Below, in pieces: positions 1-11,400 of a stretch of 64,000 bases of DNA (positions are counted from its first letter, which is position 1; each line of letters starts with the position of its first letter). Below the pieces are notes generated by a model that made no database searches, had not been told where the DNA came from, and worked only from the letters and a program-made list of their open reading frames with translations. Source of the stretch: Micractinium sp. NFX-FRZ (taxonomy: Eukaryota > Chlorophyta > Trebouxiophyceae > Chlorellales > Chlorellaceae); the NCBI GenBank assembly GCA_029339195.1, contig JAPTJF010000228.1:1-64000 (forward strand), in the 5' to 3' direction. The translations under genes were made by a program, and so were the position numbers.

Positions 1-2630
1 GTGGCGGCGCGCGTGACGTGGCGGCGCCCCCCGCTGCCGCTGCGCGGCCCCGAGGTGCCGGGCAGGCGCTGCGCCAGGCTGGCGGTGCGCGGCGACGCCG
101 CCCCGCTGGCGGTCCGCGCCAGCTTGGAGCGGTGCAGGCTGCGCAGGATGGCCTCCTCATCGTCCCCATCATCCTCATCCCCGTCCTCATCATCCCCCTC
201 GCTGCCGCCGCCGCCGCTGCGCGAGAAGCGCGCGCGGCCGCGGCGCCCACCGCCGCCAGCTGTCGCCCCCATCGCCAGCTCAGCATCCCCCATCTCCAGC
301 TCAGCCTCCAGCTCAGCATCCTCCTCCTCATCCTCCGTGTCATCCTTCAGCGCCAGCCCAGCCAGCGCACGCAGGCGCTTGCTGGAGGCCAGGTCCGAGT
401 TGCGCCCCGGCAGCCGCTTCTTCAGGTGGCCTGCGGGCGGGGGGGCAGGGGACAGGGGGTGCGGGGAGAGGCGGGAAGAGGAGGAGTTAGAACATGGGTG
501 GGGTTGGCAGGCCTGTGTGTTGGCAGCCCTGGAAGCCACAGAGAGACCGCAGGGTCGGGTGCAGAGAGAGTGCCAATGTTGCAGGAGCGGCGACGCAAAG
601 CATGCACGGTGCAAGATGCCGAGTGCGACACCACTTGGTGTGATTCAGGGTCCTGAAGGGTGCCCTGAACGGGACGGCCCCCGCCCCACCCCGTCCACAC
701 ATCCACACACACACACACGCACGCAGGCCGCAAACAAGCGTGAGGCGCCGGCGCCCACGCCGTTTGCCACCCTGCCACCCACCGTTCCAGTAGTTTTTTA
801 TGGCATTGTCGGTGCGCCCGGGCAGGAACTTGGCAATCTGCGCCCACTTGTTGCCCAGCTCGGCGTGCTTGGCCACAATCATGTCCTCCTGCACACACCA
901 GATAGATGCACGCACACGGGGTGGGTACAGGTTGGAGGCGCAATGCAACGAGCCACAATCATGTCCTCCTGCACAGATGATGCACGCACACATGGAGTGT
1001 GGAGGGTGTCGGGATGGAAGGATGCAACGCTTGCGACACGCTCGTGCACGCCATGTGAGGCTGTGAAGCCGAGCGCCACGGGCTGGCTGCCACACTGATG
1101 CCTCCCGCCACACGCAGTACCACACGGGTACAACCCAATCACGCGGTCTCACTTCATCCACACGTGAAGAGCTGCTTTTCCAGCACTCCAATCACCCCCC
1201 CGGCCCCCATCCAGCCATCAAGCCAGCCAAGCAGCCCAGAGGGGCCGGCGACACCCACACCCACGCCTAGGTCAGCGCACCCTCGCCCCTTCCAGCGCCC
1301 CACCCACCCACCTCCTCGGGCGTGAAGGGCTCCTTCTTGAGCGTGGGGTCCAGCTGGTTGAACCAGCGCAGGCGGCAGCTCTTGCCGTTGCGCCCACTGC
1401 CCAGGCTCTGCAGGTGGGGGGAGGTGGGTGTACAGAAGTGGGGGCAGGAGGTGGGTGGGCAGGGTGCCGAGGGGCCAGGCAGGCCAGGCTGGTGCAGGCG
1501 CGTCGTGTGGGCGGGGAAGACGAGGGGCCAGGCAGGGGCAGCGTGCACAGCGGGCAGACGAAAAGCAACCGCAACATGGGGCGAGTGTGAGGAGGCAGGG
1601 CAGGGCGGTGGGCGGGTGTGTGTTGGGATGTACGAAAGGACGAAGTCTGGCAGGCAGGGCGCTCGGCCAAGGGCGGGGATTTCCAGGCTGGGACCGGGCG
1701 GCCTGGCCAGAGGGAAGGGCAGCAGGGAGCAGCACCCACCTTTGCGATCAGGCTCCAGTTCTGGGGCCCATACGTCTGCAGGCCAGAGGGGGAGCAGGTG
1801 GGAAGGTGGGCGGTCAGAAACGTGCGCAGCAGGCCCCCACGGCACGCGCAGAAGAGAGCACCTGCCCCGCGCTCGGAACACCCCCCCCGCCACCCAATTG
1901 GGCGGCAGCGGCAGCACACCTGCACGAGCTGCACCAGCTTCACGTCTTCCTGCAGGGTGGGGCAACGGGGCAGCGGGTGGAGCGGTGAGGCACGAGAGGG
2001 GATCGCCACGGGGCAGGGCGCCGCTGGCGCCCCCTGATTCGCGGCGCCGGCGGCGGCGGGTGGGGAACCACCTGCGCCACCCGACCCTCTGCGAAACTGG
2101 GGTGGGTGGGTGCGGGAACTGCCTTCTCAGAGGCAAACACATTCAGCAGGAATTCTGGTAGTGGCTGCGCCTGCAGGCGGGGCGTGTTCGGCCTGGCCGC
2201 TGGGCCTGGCCGCTGGGATGCGGGCATGCTGGGTGGCCGCCGACAGCCGCGTTGTTCCGGCTGCCTGCCCACTCATCGCCTTGTGATCCAACCGAGGCAG
2301 CTGTCGGGGTACCGCCGACACACGCTAAGCGTAGAGGGAGGGGGGAATCTGCCGACCGCTGCAGGCCTTCCCCTGGCGCCTTCCCCCGGCCGCCCCGTCC
2401 CACATCACAACCAGAGGATCCTAGGAAATGCAGCTGCGCAGACAGCAGCGCCCCGGGCGCAGCTCCCAGGCCCGGCGGCATGTCTCCCCCTGGCAACAAC
2501 CCAGCAACAACAGGACTGGCAGCCAGCCACGCACGGGCCCAGCACTTGCCTCTGGGGTCCAGCAGGAGCGCCGCACGTCAGAGCCCGCCGTGAACTCGTC
2601 CTCAGAGCCCGCATAGGAGTGGCGACCCAT
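1..2630 (-). CDS. R2R3-MYB transcription factor (3' end outside window)
   Basis: Predicted nuclear DNA-binding regulator. Exons, in transcript order: 2550-2630, 1920-1949, 1740-1775, 1312-1407, 783-888 and 430 to beyond position 1; all phases agree. The start MGRHSYAG is the nearest Met ahead of the MYB region. Repeat R2 has W24, W44 and W64 at the canonical spacing, followed by [11 protein letters not shown] and NQLDP. R3 has Phe in place of the first Trp, then W96 and W115, with [14 protein letters not shown] as recognition helix. The tail after HLKKR is acidic (runs of Glu and Asp), then Gly/Arg/Ser-rich, and stays open to the window edge. Intron 1 begins with GCAAGT rather than GT. Intron 4 carries a copy of the start of exon 5 (952-975). 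The family is certain; target genes cannot be told from sequence. Confidence 0.93.
872..975. repeat. Duplicated exon-5 edge in MYB intron 4
   Basis: The 24 bases at 872-895, which span the 3' splice site and first codons of MYB exon 5, recur at 952-975 inside the upstream intron. The copies are 80 bp apart and identical over this stretch. The downstream copy (in transcript order, the true one) keeps the MYB frame. Confidence 0.85.
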
Positions 2631-3657
2631 GTTGGCTCCCCCCTGCAGCCTCACTAGCGTCTGCGCACTATGCTGTCATACCAGCTCTGGAACAACGCGA
2701 CAGGACAGGGAATGCGGCCAGGTGAGCCACCACCCACCTCCCCATGCGAGGCTCAGCACAGCACAGCCCCTCCGGCCTCTTGTGCTGGCTGGCCGGACTC
2801 GCGTCCGCGCCCTGCACACATCGCCAATTGCAAGCACGCAGGTGGGTTTGGCCGGAGCAGGGGGCCTTCGCACCTTCAGCACCTTGCCTGGCCAGCAGCC
2901 TGGCGGGCGGTTGGGCAGCGGAGCGGCACCTGGCGCCCCGGCCACAATCAGCATCTGGCAAGCACGCTGGGGCAGCTGGGCAGCAGGCTCGCATGCCATA
3001 GCTTATCATCAATGTAACTAGCTGCCCAGGATGCAGAAAAGCCTGCAATGTGCCCGGCCTGCGCAAGCAGCACCCAACTGCAGCCTCCCCGCCTCTGCCC
3101 CTGCTCCCAATTTATACATGCTGTTGCAGATGAAATGCAGGGCGGCGAAGCAGCAGAAGAGGGTAGATGCGTTGGTAGGTAGGGTGGCAGAGAGACAGGG
3201 TTAAAGGGTCGGACTGGGGAGAGAATGTTTGGCTGCGTGAGGGCCTGGGCTGCTTTCAGGTAGAGTTGAGTTTGGGCCGAGTGGAGACAGGGAGACGGGA
3301 GGAGAGAGCGACAGGGGCACCGGAGGCATGAAGAGGCAGACATGTGAAGAGCGGTACAGAGACGGCAACAGGAGGCCGGACGAAAGGGCAGATGCCGGGA
3401 GGAGTACAGAAGGAGGGGAGGAGCAGATGAAGGCACGGCGAAAGAGGGAGCGTTCTAGGGGGGGGCGAGCGGGCGCCCAGCAGTGATGTTAAGGGAGGGC
3501 GCCCAGGGTGGTGAGGACATCCGCGAGCCCGTCCTGAAGTGGGGCGACGTCAGCAGACGAGATCCGACTGCACAGCACGCACAGCATGCATAGCGCTGCC
3601 AGTGCAGCCCATACGTGGCAGGTGGGCCGTCACCACAAGGGTGAGTCTCAGCTCAGC
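2631..3657. other. Intergenic, MYB upstream region and channel 3' flank
   Basis: This holds the 5' flank of the MYB gene and the 3' flank of the channel gene. I see no ORF with recognisable domains and no TGTAA (read on the minus strand) close after the channel stop. A purine-rich stretch lies at about 3180-3480. Confidence 0.6.
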
Positions 3658-5367
3658 TCAGCCCGCCTGCCGTGGGCGCAGCACAAACACTCGGTCGGTG
3701 GCCTCCAGCAGTTGGCCCCATGCCGGGGAGGCCACCACGTAGGACAGCCGTGTGCCCGGGTTCTCGCTCTTGCGGCGGTACAGTCCCAGGCATATGAGGC
3801 GCTGGCTGAGGGCCAGGTGCATGAAGAGCTCGCCGTAGGGGCGCCCCGCCAGCCCAGGCGGCACCGGCACCTGCTGCAGCGCCGCGCCCGTCTCGCAGCC
3901 GTGCTCCGCCTCGCCGCCGCTCAGCTCGCCTAGCAGGTCGATCAGCACGCCCTGCAAGGTGGTGGATAGATGGCGCAGGGGGGGAAGGAGTTAATGAAGA
4001 GCCAATGAAGAGACGTCGATCAGCACGCCTTGCAGGCATGGTGGTGGCTAGATGGTGCGGGGGGAGAAGAGAGGTGTGTGTCAGCATGCAGGCCATCATC
4101 CGTAGCCGCACCCTCCGCTCCGACCACCACTGCCAGAGCCTCAGACCCACAAATGCACGCACTAAACCCTGCAAAATCGGTGCCACACACCACCACAACC
4201 CCTCCCCGCCCCACCCCTGCCAGAGCCCCAGCCCCCACACAACTGCACGCACCCAATCCTCCATACTCCATGCCCCACATCACCACCAACACCACAACCC
4301 CTCCCCTCCCCCACCCACCTCGTTGAAGAAGCTCTGGCAGGCAAATGTGTCGAGCAGGGCGGGCACCGTCACGCGGCCAGCAGCAAAGTAGGGGTTGGCC
4401 TGCCAGGGTGGAACGGGCAGGGGCAGGCAGCACGGTGGAACCGAGACAGTGCACTGTTGCATTTCACCCCACACCAATGCCACCACAGTGTATGGGCACC
4501 AGGCAAGCGGCATTGCTTTCTTCCCGAGCAGGCCCCAGCAGGGCGCTACGCTCAGCCTCCACCTCCCACTCCGGCACCCCGTCCGCGACCACCCCGCTTC
4601 AACCGCCCCGCCCTGCAGCGCCTCCTCCGGTGCTGCCTCCCTCGGGCCGTCGCTCCGCCCAGCCTTGCTCCACATCCTCCCCCTCTCCCCACCCGCCCTG
4701 CTTTGCCCTCCCACCCTCCCGCCCCCCGCACCTGCCACTCTGCAAGCCCGTCTGACACCGCCTCGCGCTGCTGCCAGGAGCGCATGACCCAAGACTTGCG
4801 GGGCTGGCCGGCGGGGATGTTGGAGTCATCATACAACAGGTTCACTCCCTTGAGCAGCAGGCCCGGCTGCAGGAACCTGCGGTTGCAGCGAGGCAGAGGG
4901 GAGAGAGGGTGGGTGGGTTGGAAGGCAACAGCGGGGGTGTTGCAGTCATCGCGCAGCACAGCACAGCACGGCACAGCACAGCACAGCAATGTTAGCACAG
5001 CACAGCACAGCACAGCACAGCACAGCACGGCACGGCACGGCACGGAATGGCACAGCACAGCGCAGCACACCAGGTTGCAGGGTCGCACACCAATGGACAA
5101 CCCCCACTCACTCGATGCTTGTAGTGAAGAGAAGCTCCACCACCGCATGCGTCAGCTCGGCGCCCGACTCCTCGCCCACGCCTGCGGGAGGGGGAGGGGG
5201 ACGCGCCAGGTGAGGGGAGATAAGGCGAGGAAGGGGAGGCTGGCAGAGCAACGCGTAAGTCTTGTAAGCCGCGTTGCAGGCTTCCCGGAGTGCCCACCTG
5301 CCATCTCTTCTTCTCGGCACTTCTCCTCCCTAACGTGCAATTCGTGCGGTTCCCACACCACAGACAG

Positions 5368-5403
<36 letters not shown>

Positions 5404-8400
5404 CTCACCATACACAGCCAGCAGCGCCTGTGCATCCGCCAGCACCGCCTCCCGGGTGCTCCGCTCCTGCTCCACAGCCCCCCCCGTGGACTGGGCGGAG
5501 CGCACAGGGCGGGCTGCACAGGCAGGGGAGGGCATGCCAGTAGCAAGTTTATAGTGTAGGGGGAGCAACCAACATCTGTCCAGCTGGCTGATGGGCCGCC
5601 CCCAACCCTGAGAAGTGCAGCAGCCACCCGAACTGAGGTCCAGAGAACCAACTGCGCCACCAGCCAGCCAGCTGTCCCCACAAAGAGGCACACTGTGCTG
5701 CCACCAGCAGCCCTCTGGCAGCCCTCTGCAGGCTCTGTCGGCACACAAACACACACACACCTGCTTTGGCCAGGTAGATCAGCGCGCGTGCAGTGGATGC
5801 CCCTGCCAACCGCAGGCTCGACGCCTCCGACGCCGACCCCTCCACATAGTACACCGGACCCCTGCTGCTGCCCCTGCCGCCGCCGCCTGCTTTGCCACCG
5901 CTGCCGCCGCTGCTGCCGTTGCTGCCGTAGGCGCCGCTGTAGACGCCAAACCCGCTGTAACCGTTGTAGCCCATGCGCGCGCCGCCGTCGTCGCACACGA
6001 CGTCGGGTCGGGTGGGGTGGAGCACTACGATGGGCGTCTCCCGGGGGCCGCACTTGCGCAGGTGGTCTATGAAGCTGCCAAAGGACTCCTCTGCCCCGCA
6101 CACAATGAAATGCCCAGACAGCTGGTCGGGGCGCGGCGGCGGTGGCGGCTGCTGCTGCTGGGGCACCGCGGCGGCGGCCACGCTGCCATTCATGGAGGCA
6201 ATCGCCTCCTCCACGCTGAATGGGAAGTCGTCGCTGCCGCTGTCGCTGTCGCTGCCGCTGCCGCCGCCGCCGGCGATGGCGACGCTGCCGGCGCCGGTGC
6301 TGGCGCCGCCGCCGGCCGCAAAGCTGCCCCGCGTGCTGCCCCGCCCCTCGCTCTCCCAGTCCACCGCACACCCTCCGAAATCCACGCTAGACCCACCCCC
6401 GCTGCTGCCGCCGCCGTTTGCCGCCAAGTGCTGCTGCCGCGCCGCCGCGGCCTTGGCGGCCGCCGCCGTCGCCTGCGCCACCATTTTGTCTGCAGTGGAC
6501 GCCCGCAGCGCACCGCGCTCCTGCTGCTCCTGCTGCGCCGCGGGGCTCTGCTGGTACGCCTGGACAAACGCCTTGACGGCGGCGGGCGTGGTGAGGCGGC
6601 GTGCCGTGGAGGGCGGCACGCACGGCACGCTGTCTGCATCCAGGCTCTCAGAGTCGGGGTTGCCCACCAGCAGGGGGACGCAGCACTCGGCGTCGTGCTC
6701 CGCCTCCGCCTCCGCCTCCGAGTCGCTGAGGACGGCGCAGGGGTGCTGGGCCGACGCTGTGGCGGCCTCATCTGCCGCCGCTGCCCCACCGCCACCGCCG
6801 CCGCCGGTGACGCTGCCGCCCTCGCTGCCCCCGCCGCTGGCTTCGTCCTCGCCCTCAAAGCTATCCAGCAGCCAGCCCTCGATGCAGGCATCCTGCGCCG
6901 CCGCCTCCCGCTCAGCTGCCTCACGTGCCAGCTCTTGTGGGAGATAGCGCAGGCGCACGAGCTCCGACTCTCGCAGCCTGCTGAAGCGCCGCTTCAGCGC
7001 CTTGCCCACCGCCCGCTTGGAGGTGCCCAGCATGATGAGCGTGGCGCCAGCTGGCAGCGCCATGTCAGCGGGGTTCACCATCAGCCGGTAGTGCTCGTCG
7101 ATGAGGCCTGGGCAGGCGGGACGAGGGAAGCAGGAGCGCAATGAGGTGAAGGAAGTGAGCGGGGGAGGGGTGAAGACGTAGGGCGAAGACGGGGCCCCCC
7201 TGTATTGGCGAGCGGGGGGAGGGGTGAGCAGGGGCCCGATGGGGTGACAATGGTGCCAAGGAGAAGAGAGGGGGAGGGAGGGTGTACGAGGCTTGGGGAG
7301 TTAGAAACAAGGGAAGGAAAGGAGCTTGGGAAGGGTTGGGGGACGCAGGGGCAGGAAGCAGGAGGGTGTGATGTGGTAGGACCCGTGGGCGGCCGGGCGT
7401 GCTGGGGAGAGGAAGAGGCACACCTACACCAGCCAGCCAGCCGGCCGGCCAGCCAACCAATGGTCTGCCGGCATGGCGAGGCGAGTAAAGAAGGCGAGCA
7501 GACACGGGCATAGGGTGTGTCCCCGGCTGCAGGGAGCCTGTGGAAGCACGCAGCCGATTCTGGAGGTCCCAAGGCTGGCATGCTCCAACCCGCCACAGCA
7601 CCCCAGCAGCTCCTCACAACTGTCCACCCACCACTGCTTGGCCACCTACCAGCTCTGCCTAGCACACCTCACCAACTGCTCTCAAGTTCAAGTGCCACAC
7701 CAATTACATCTGCCCACCCGCCCAGTGCCCGCCCACCCACCCACCGATGAGGACTTTGCCAGAGGACCAGAAGAGCCACTGAGCAATGTCCATGAATCGC
7801 CGCCCCGCCAGGTGCTGCGGCACCGGCAGTTGGATGAACTGCGGGCAGGCAGCGGCGGCGAGGGTGTGTACTGTGGTCATGGGAAGTACTGCGGGGCAGA
7901 CACAGAGCGGATGGGTTGGCGGATGGGAGCGCCATGCCCAACGGCGCGCAACCCAGCCGCACCAACTTGCCCCAGTGTTGCAGGCGCAGCCCGTGCTATA
8001 TATGTGCACAATCGCCACAATCCTACCCAATCCCATCGGTTGCTATACACCGAGATTCACCTCCTCTCCCCCACCCCACCCGGATCCAAACCCACACCTG
8101 GTATGCGCAGCCGTTGACGTACGCGCGCAGCCACTCGCGGCCCGCCAGCGTGCGCTGCCCGCTCTGCAGCGGCCGCACCGCGCTCGACTTGATCAGGTTG
8201 CCAATCAGAGTGGAGGCGCCCGGGCACACGGCGCTCAGAGCCAGCAGCCTGCGGCAGAAGGCGGGGGCGGGGGGCCAGGGGGCAGGGGGAGGGCGGGCGG
8301 GAGTGGGGGCCGGTGGGCGGGGCGGGGCTCGGCCCAGCGCCTGCTGCCTGCCGGCGCCCGGCTCAGCTGTGCAGTGGAGGAGCAGCCCCGGTGTGCCCAG

Positions 8401-11400
8401 CCTGGTCTCTACCGCTCATACCCACCCACACACCCGCCCCACCGCTCCTCGTCTCCTACCCCAACCTCACCCTCACCCAAAACCCTGCCCATTCATCCAC
8501 CCCACGTCCTGCCGCCTCCCGCCACCCCCACCCGTCTTTGTATGTCAGCTGTCTTTGTATGTCAGCTTTGTAATTCACGAATCCAAGCTGTTGAGTGCCC
8601 ACCCACCCACCCACCTCATGCGCGTCTGCTCCATGCTCACAATCACGTCCTGCCCGGGGTCCAGGAAGGGCGAAATCTGGCCCACAGTGCTCTCCCGCAC
8701 CGTCTGCACGTACAGGGGCACCGTCTTGGTGTAGCTCTTCATCGCCCACACCTGCGTGGCATGGTGGCACATGAGAACGAAGGAAACAAGGGGGGTGTGA
8801 GACTGCCTGTGAGGCGCCCGCGCATACCACTCCACCGTCCCTCACCCCACACACAACACCCACTCGGCTACTTGTTTGAACCTGGGACGGGACAAACAGT
8901 CCCTCCACAGCCCTCACCCCCACCTGGAACAGGATGGACAGGTCCTCCTGCTCGGGATCGGTTGTGAAGCGGTCGGCCAGCAGCAGGCAGGCGCGTGCCC
9001 GCTCGGCGCGCGCCGCCACCAGGTCCTGGCCAGACACAGCCGACCCCTCCATGAACGTGATGCGCTTCTCATGCAGCTCCTGCACAAAGTGGTAGGGACA
9101 AGTAACAGGGTCGTGGTGCTGCCGTTCAATGTGGGGGCACGCGTTGTCATTTAATCTTGACAGGAACCCTCCACGAATGTGCTGCGCTTCTCGTGCAGCT
9201 CCTGCACGGCAGGTGGGCAGTGGCGTGGAGCAAGTTCAGCCAACAGGCAAGGCAGGCGACGTGCAGAGGGGGTGCTCGCCAGACCCCTCCCTGAACATGA
9301 TGCGCTTCTCGTGCAGCTCCTGCGCGGCACAAGACCAAACAAGACCCGAAATTGAACGAGAAACTGCAACGAACTGACATTCACAGGATGCTGGCGTCAA
9401 GTGTGTCAGGGGCAGTTATTCGCGACCGCCCCTTGCATGAACGGCACGCGCCCCTTTAGTGCTGCCTCTGCCGCTGGGGGATGTGCGGGCGGGCATCGCC
9501 CCACCTGCTGCCCCTCCCTGCTCCGCAGCTGCCATTCGCTGCCACGGGCTGCTCCACCCCAATCCCAACCCCCGCCCACACAGCAGCCTCCCCTCAACCG
9601 GGCCCTCCCCCGCCTTCCCCTGCATGTACCCCCCGATGCAAGTACCGCCCCCTGCAAGTACTGCCCCCCGCAAGTGCCACCCCCTGTCCTGTCCTGCCCT
9701 ATCTTACCCACCTGGAAGGCCCCAAACTCGTATGAGGGTCGGTTGCAGAGCACCAGCATCTTGGTGTTGGGTGGGATGAGGGAGGAGTGGGAGAGGGCCT
9801 GCTGGAACTCGGAGTAGAAGTCGCTGCATCAGGGAGGTGGGAAGGAAAGGGAGAGCAGCGGTCACGCATGCCAGACCAGTTTGACAATATGACCAAAAAG
9901 GGCAAGGCTGGGTCGAGGGCGCCCGTCCCCACCTGAAGGCCCGCACTTCCGTGAGGCGCGTGGAGAGGAGCACCATGGGGGCACGCCAGTCACCAGAGGG
10001 CATGGAGCCTGCGTGGGGGGAGGTGGGGAGCAGGCAGGAGGGCAGGCAGGCAGGCAGGGTAGGCATCAGGTGGGTGGGCGAGCGAGCGGCCGCCCGGCGA
10101 GGTGTAGCCCGGCTGCAGGAGAGAGGGCGGGGCCTCAGATCCCCCTGCAGCACCCCCCACCCATGGGGCACTCCTGCGGGCAGTGTGCGGTGCTGCTGCG
10201 ACCTGTGATTGCAAGCTGCAGCCAGGAATGCCACCAACCACTTACCGCGCACCACCCGCCGCGCGTTGAACTCGGCATACAGCTGCGCCGCCTGCTTGGG
10301 AGGCGCAAGTGGCGAGGGAGGCAGGGAGGCGGCGGTGGCAGCGCACGCGTGAGGCAGGCAGGGCAGCGTGTGCGATGCAGTGCACCCCTAGGGGCGCCCC
10401 TAATGGCCCCTCGCATCACCAGCCGGCTGTTCCTGGACCCTCCTGCCCACACCTGCACCGGGGCGACCACCACCCACCCCAAAGTGCATGGCGGCAGCGG
10501 AGCCACTGATTCTGCCCCTGCCCCTGCCTCAAGCTGAGCTCCTTGACATGCACACTCCACCCAGCCTGGCTGCCCAGGGAACGCCGCCACCCGGAAGCAA
10601 ACAGTGGCTATCAAACACACACACCCCGCCCCCTCCCCCAGCCTATTTTGCCTTCTCTTCCTGATAGCCCCACGCCACCCCGCCAGCCCACCTGCACTGG
10701 GATGGCCACCACCCCGAAGCAGATGGTTGTGATGACCACCGCCTTGCCCAGTATGCTCTGGGCCACCACGTCTCCAAACCCCACCGTCGTCAGGGTAGTG
10801 ACCACCTGGGGAGGGTGGGAGAGAGAGGGCAGGGACGGGACAGGAGGGGGGGGAGGCAAGGGGGAACCGTGAGGCGGGACGAGGGCAGGGAGACGGGGGG
10901 GCACCCAGGGAGTGTGCACGAGGTGCGGTGGGCGTGTGCTCCCAGAGAGGGTGCGGTGGAAGGGCACACACGCAGCCCACAAGAGTAAGGACAAGCACCG
11001 CGGAGGCGTAGGCGGCGGGGCTCCAGTGCTGACTGGCATGAGTTGAAGGAGGGGGCAAGCGTGACAGCGTGATGCGAGCAGCAGGGCCTGGTGGGAGGGC
11101 ATGCCCAGCCACATGCAAGCAGGTGCGTCGGTGCCCCCCTTGCTGACCCGCCCCAACACAACCACGCAGCCCATCCCACGCCAACCCCCACCGGGATATG
11201 CGTCCTTCCCAACCCCAGCCCACCCACACACCAGGTAGAGGGCCTGGTGGAAGGGCATGCGCTCCACGACTTGGATGACGGCGGAGGTGGTGAAGAGCAG
11301 GATGAGGACGGAGTTGAGGAGCTGGAAGAGGCGGAAGTTGGTGCCAGCAGACAGCCAGCCGCCATGGCGCGTGCTGCGGGATGGGTTTGTTGCGGTGGGA

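Noticed and set aside
4457..5554. 365-aa plus-strand open frame
   Set aside because: Spans channel exons and the pentanucleotide array in antisense; composition is Pro/Ser/Thr noise.
4992..6371. 459-aa minus-strand open frame, partly over channel exon 15
   Set aside because: Wrong frame relative to the RCK2 sequence; Arg/Gln/Ala-rich composition is a shadow of the GC-rich coding repeat, and it crosses the (CACAG)n array.
5615..7144. 509-aa plus-strand open frame opposite channel exon 15
   Set aside because: Antisense shadow of a long GC-rich exon; no domain, and the minus strand carries the conserved RCK motifs.
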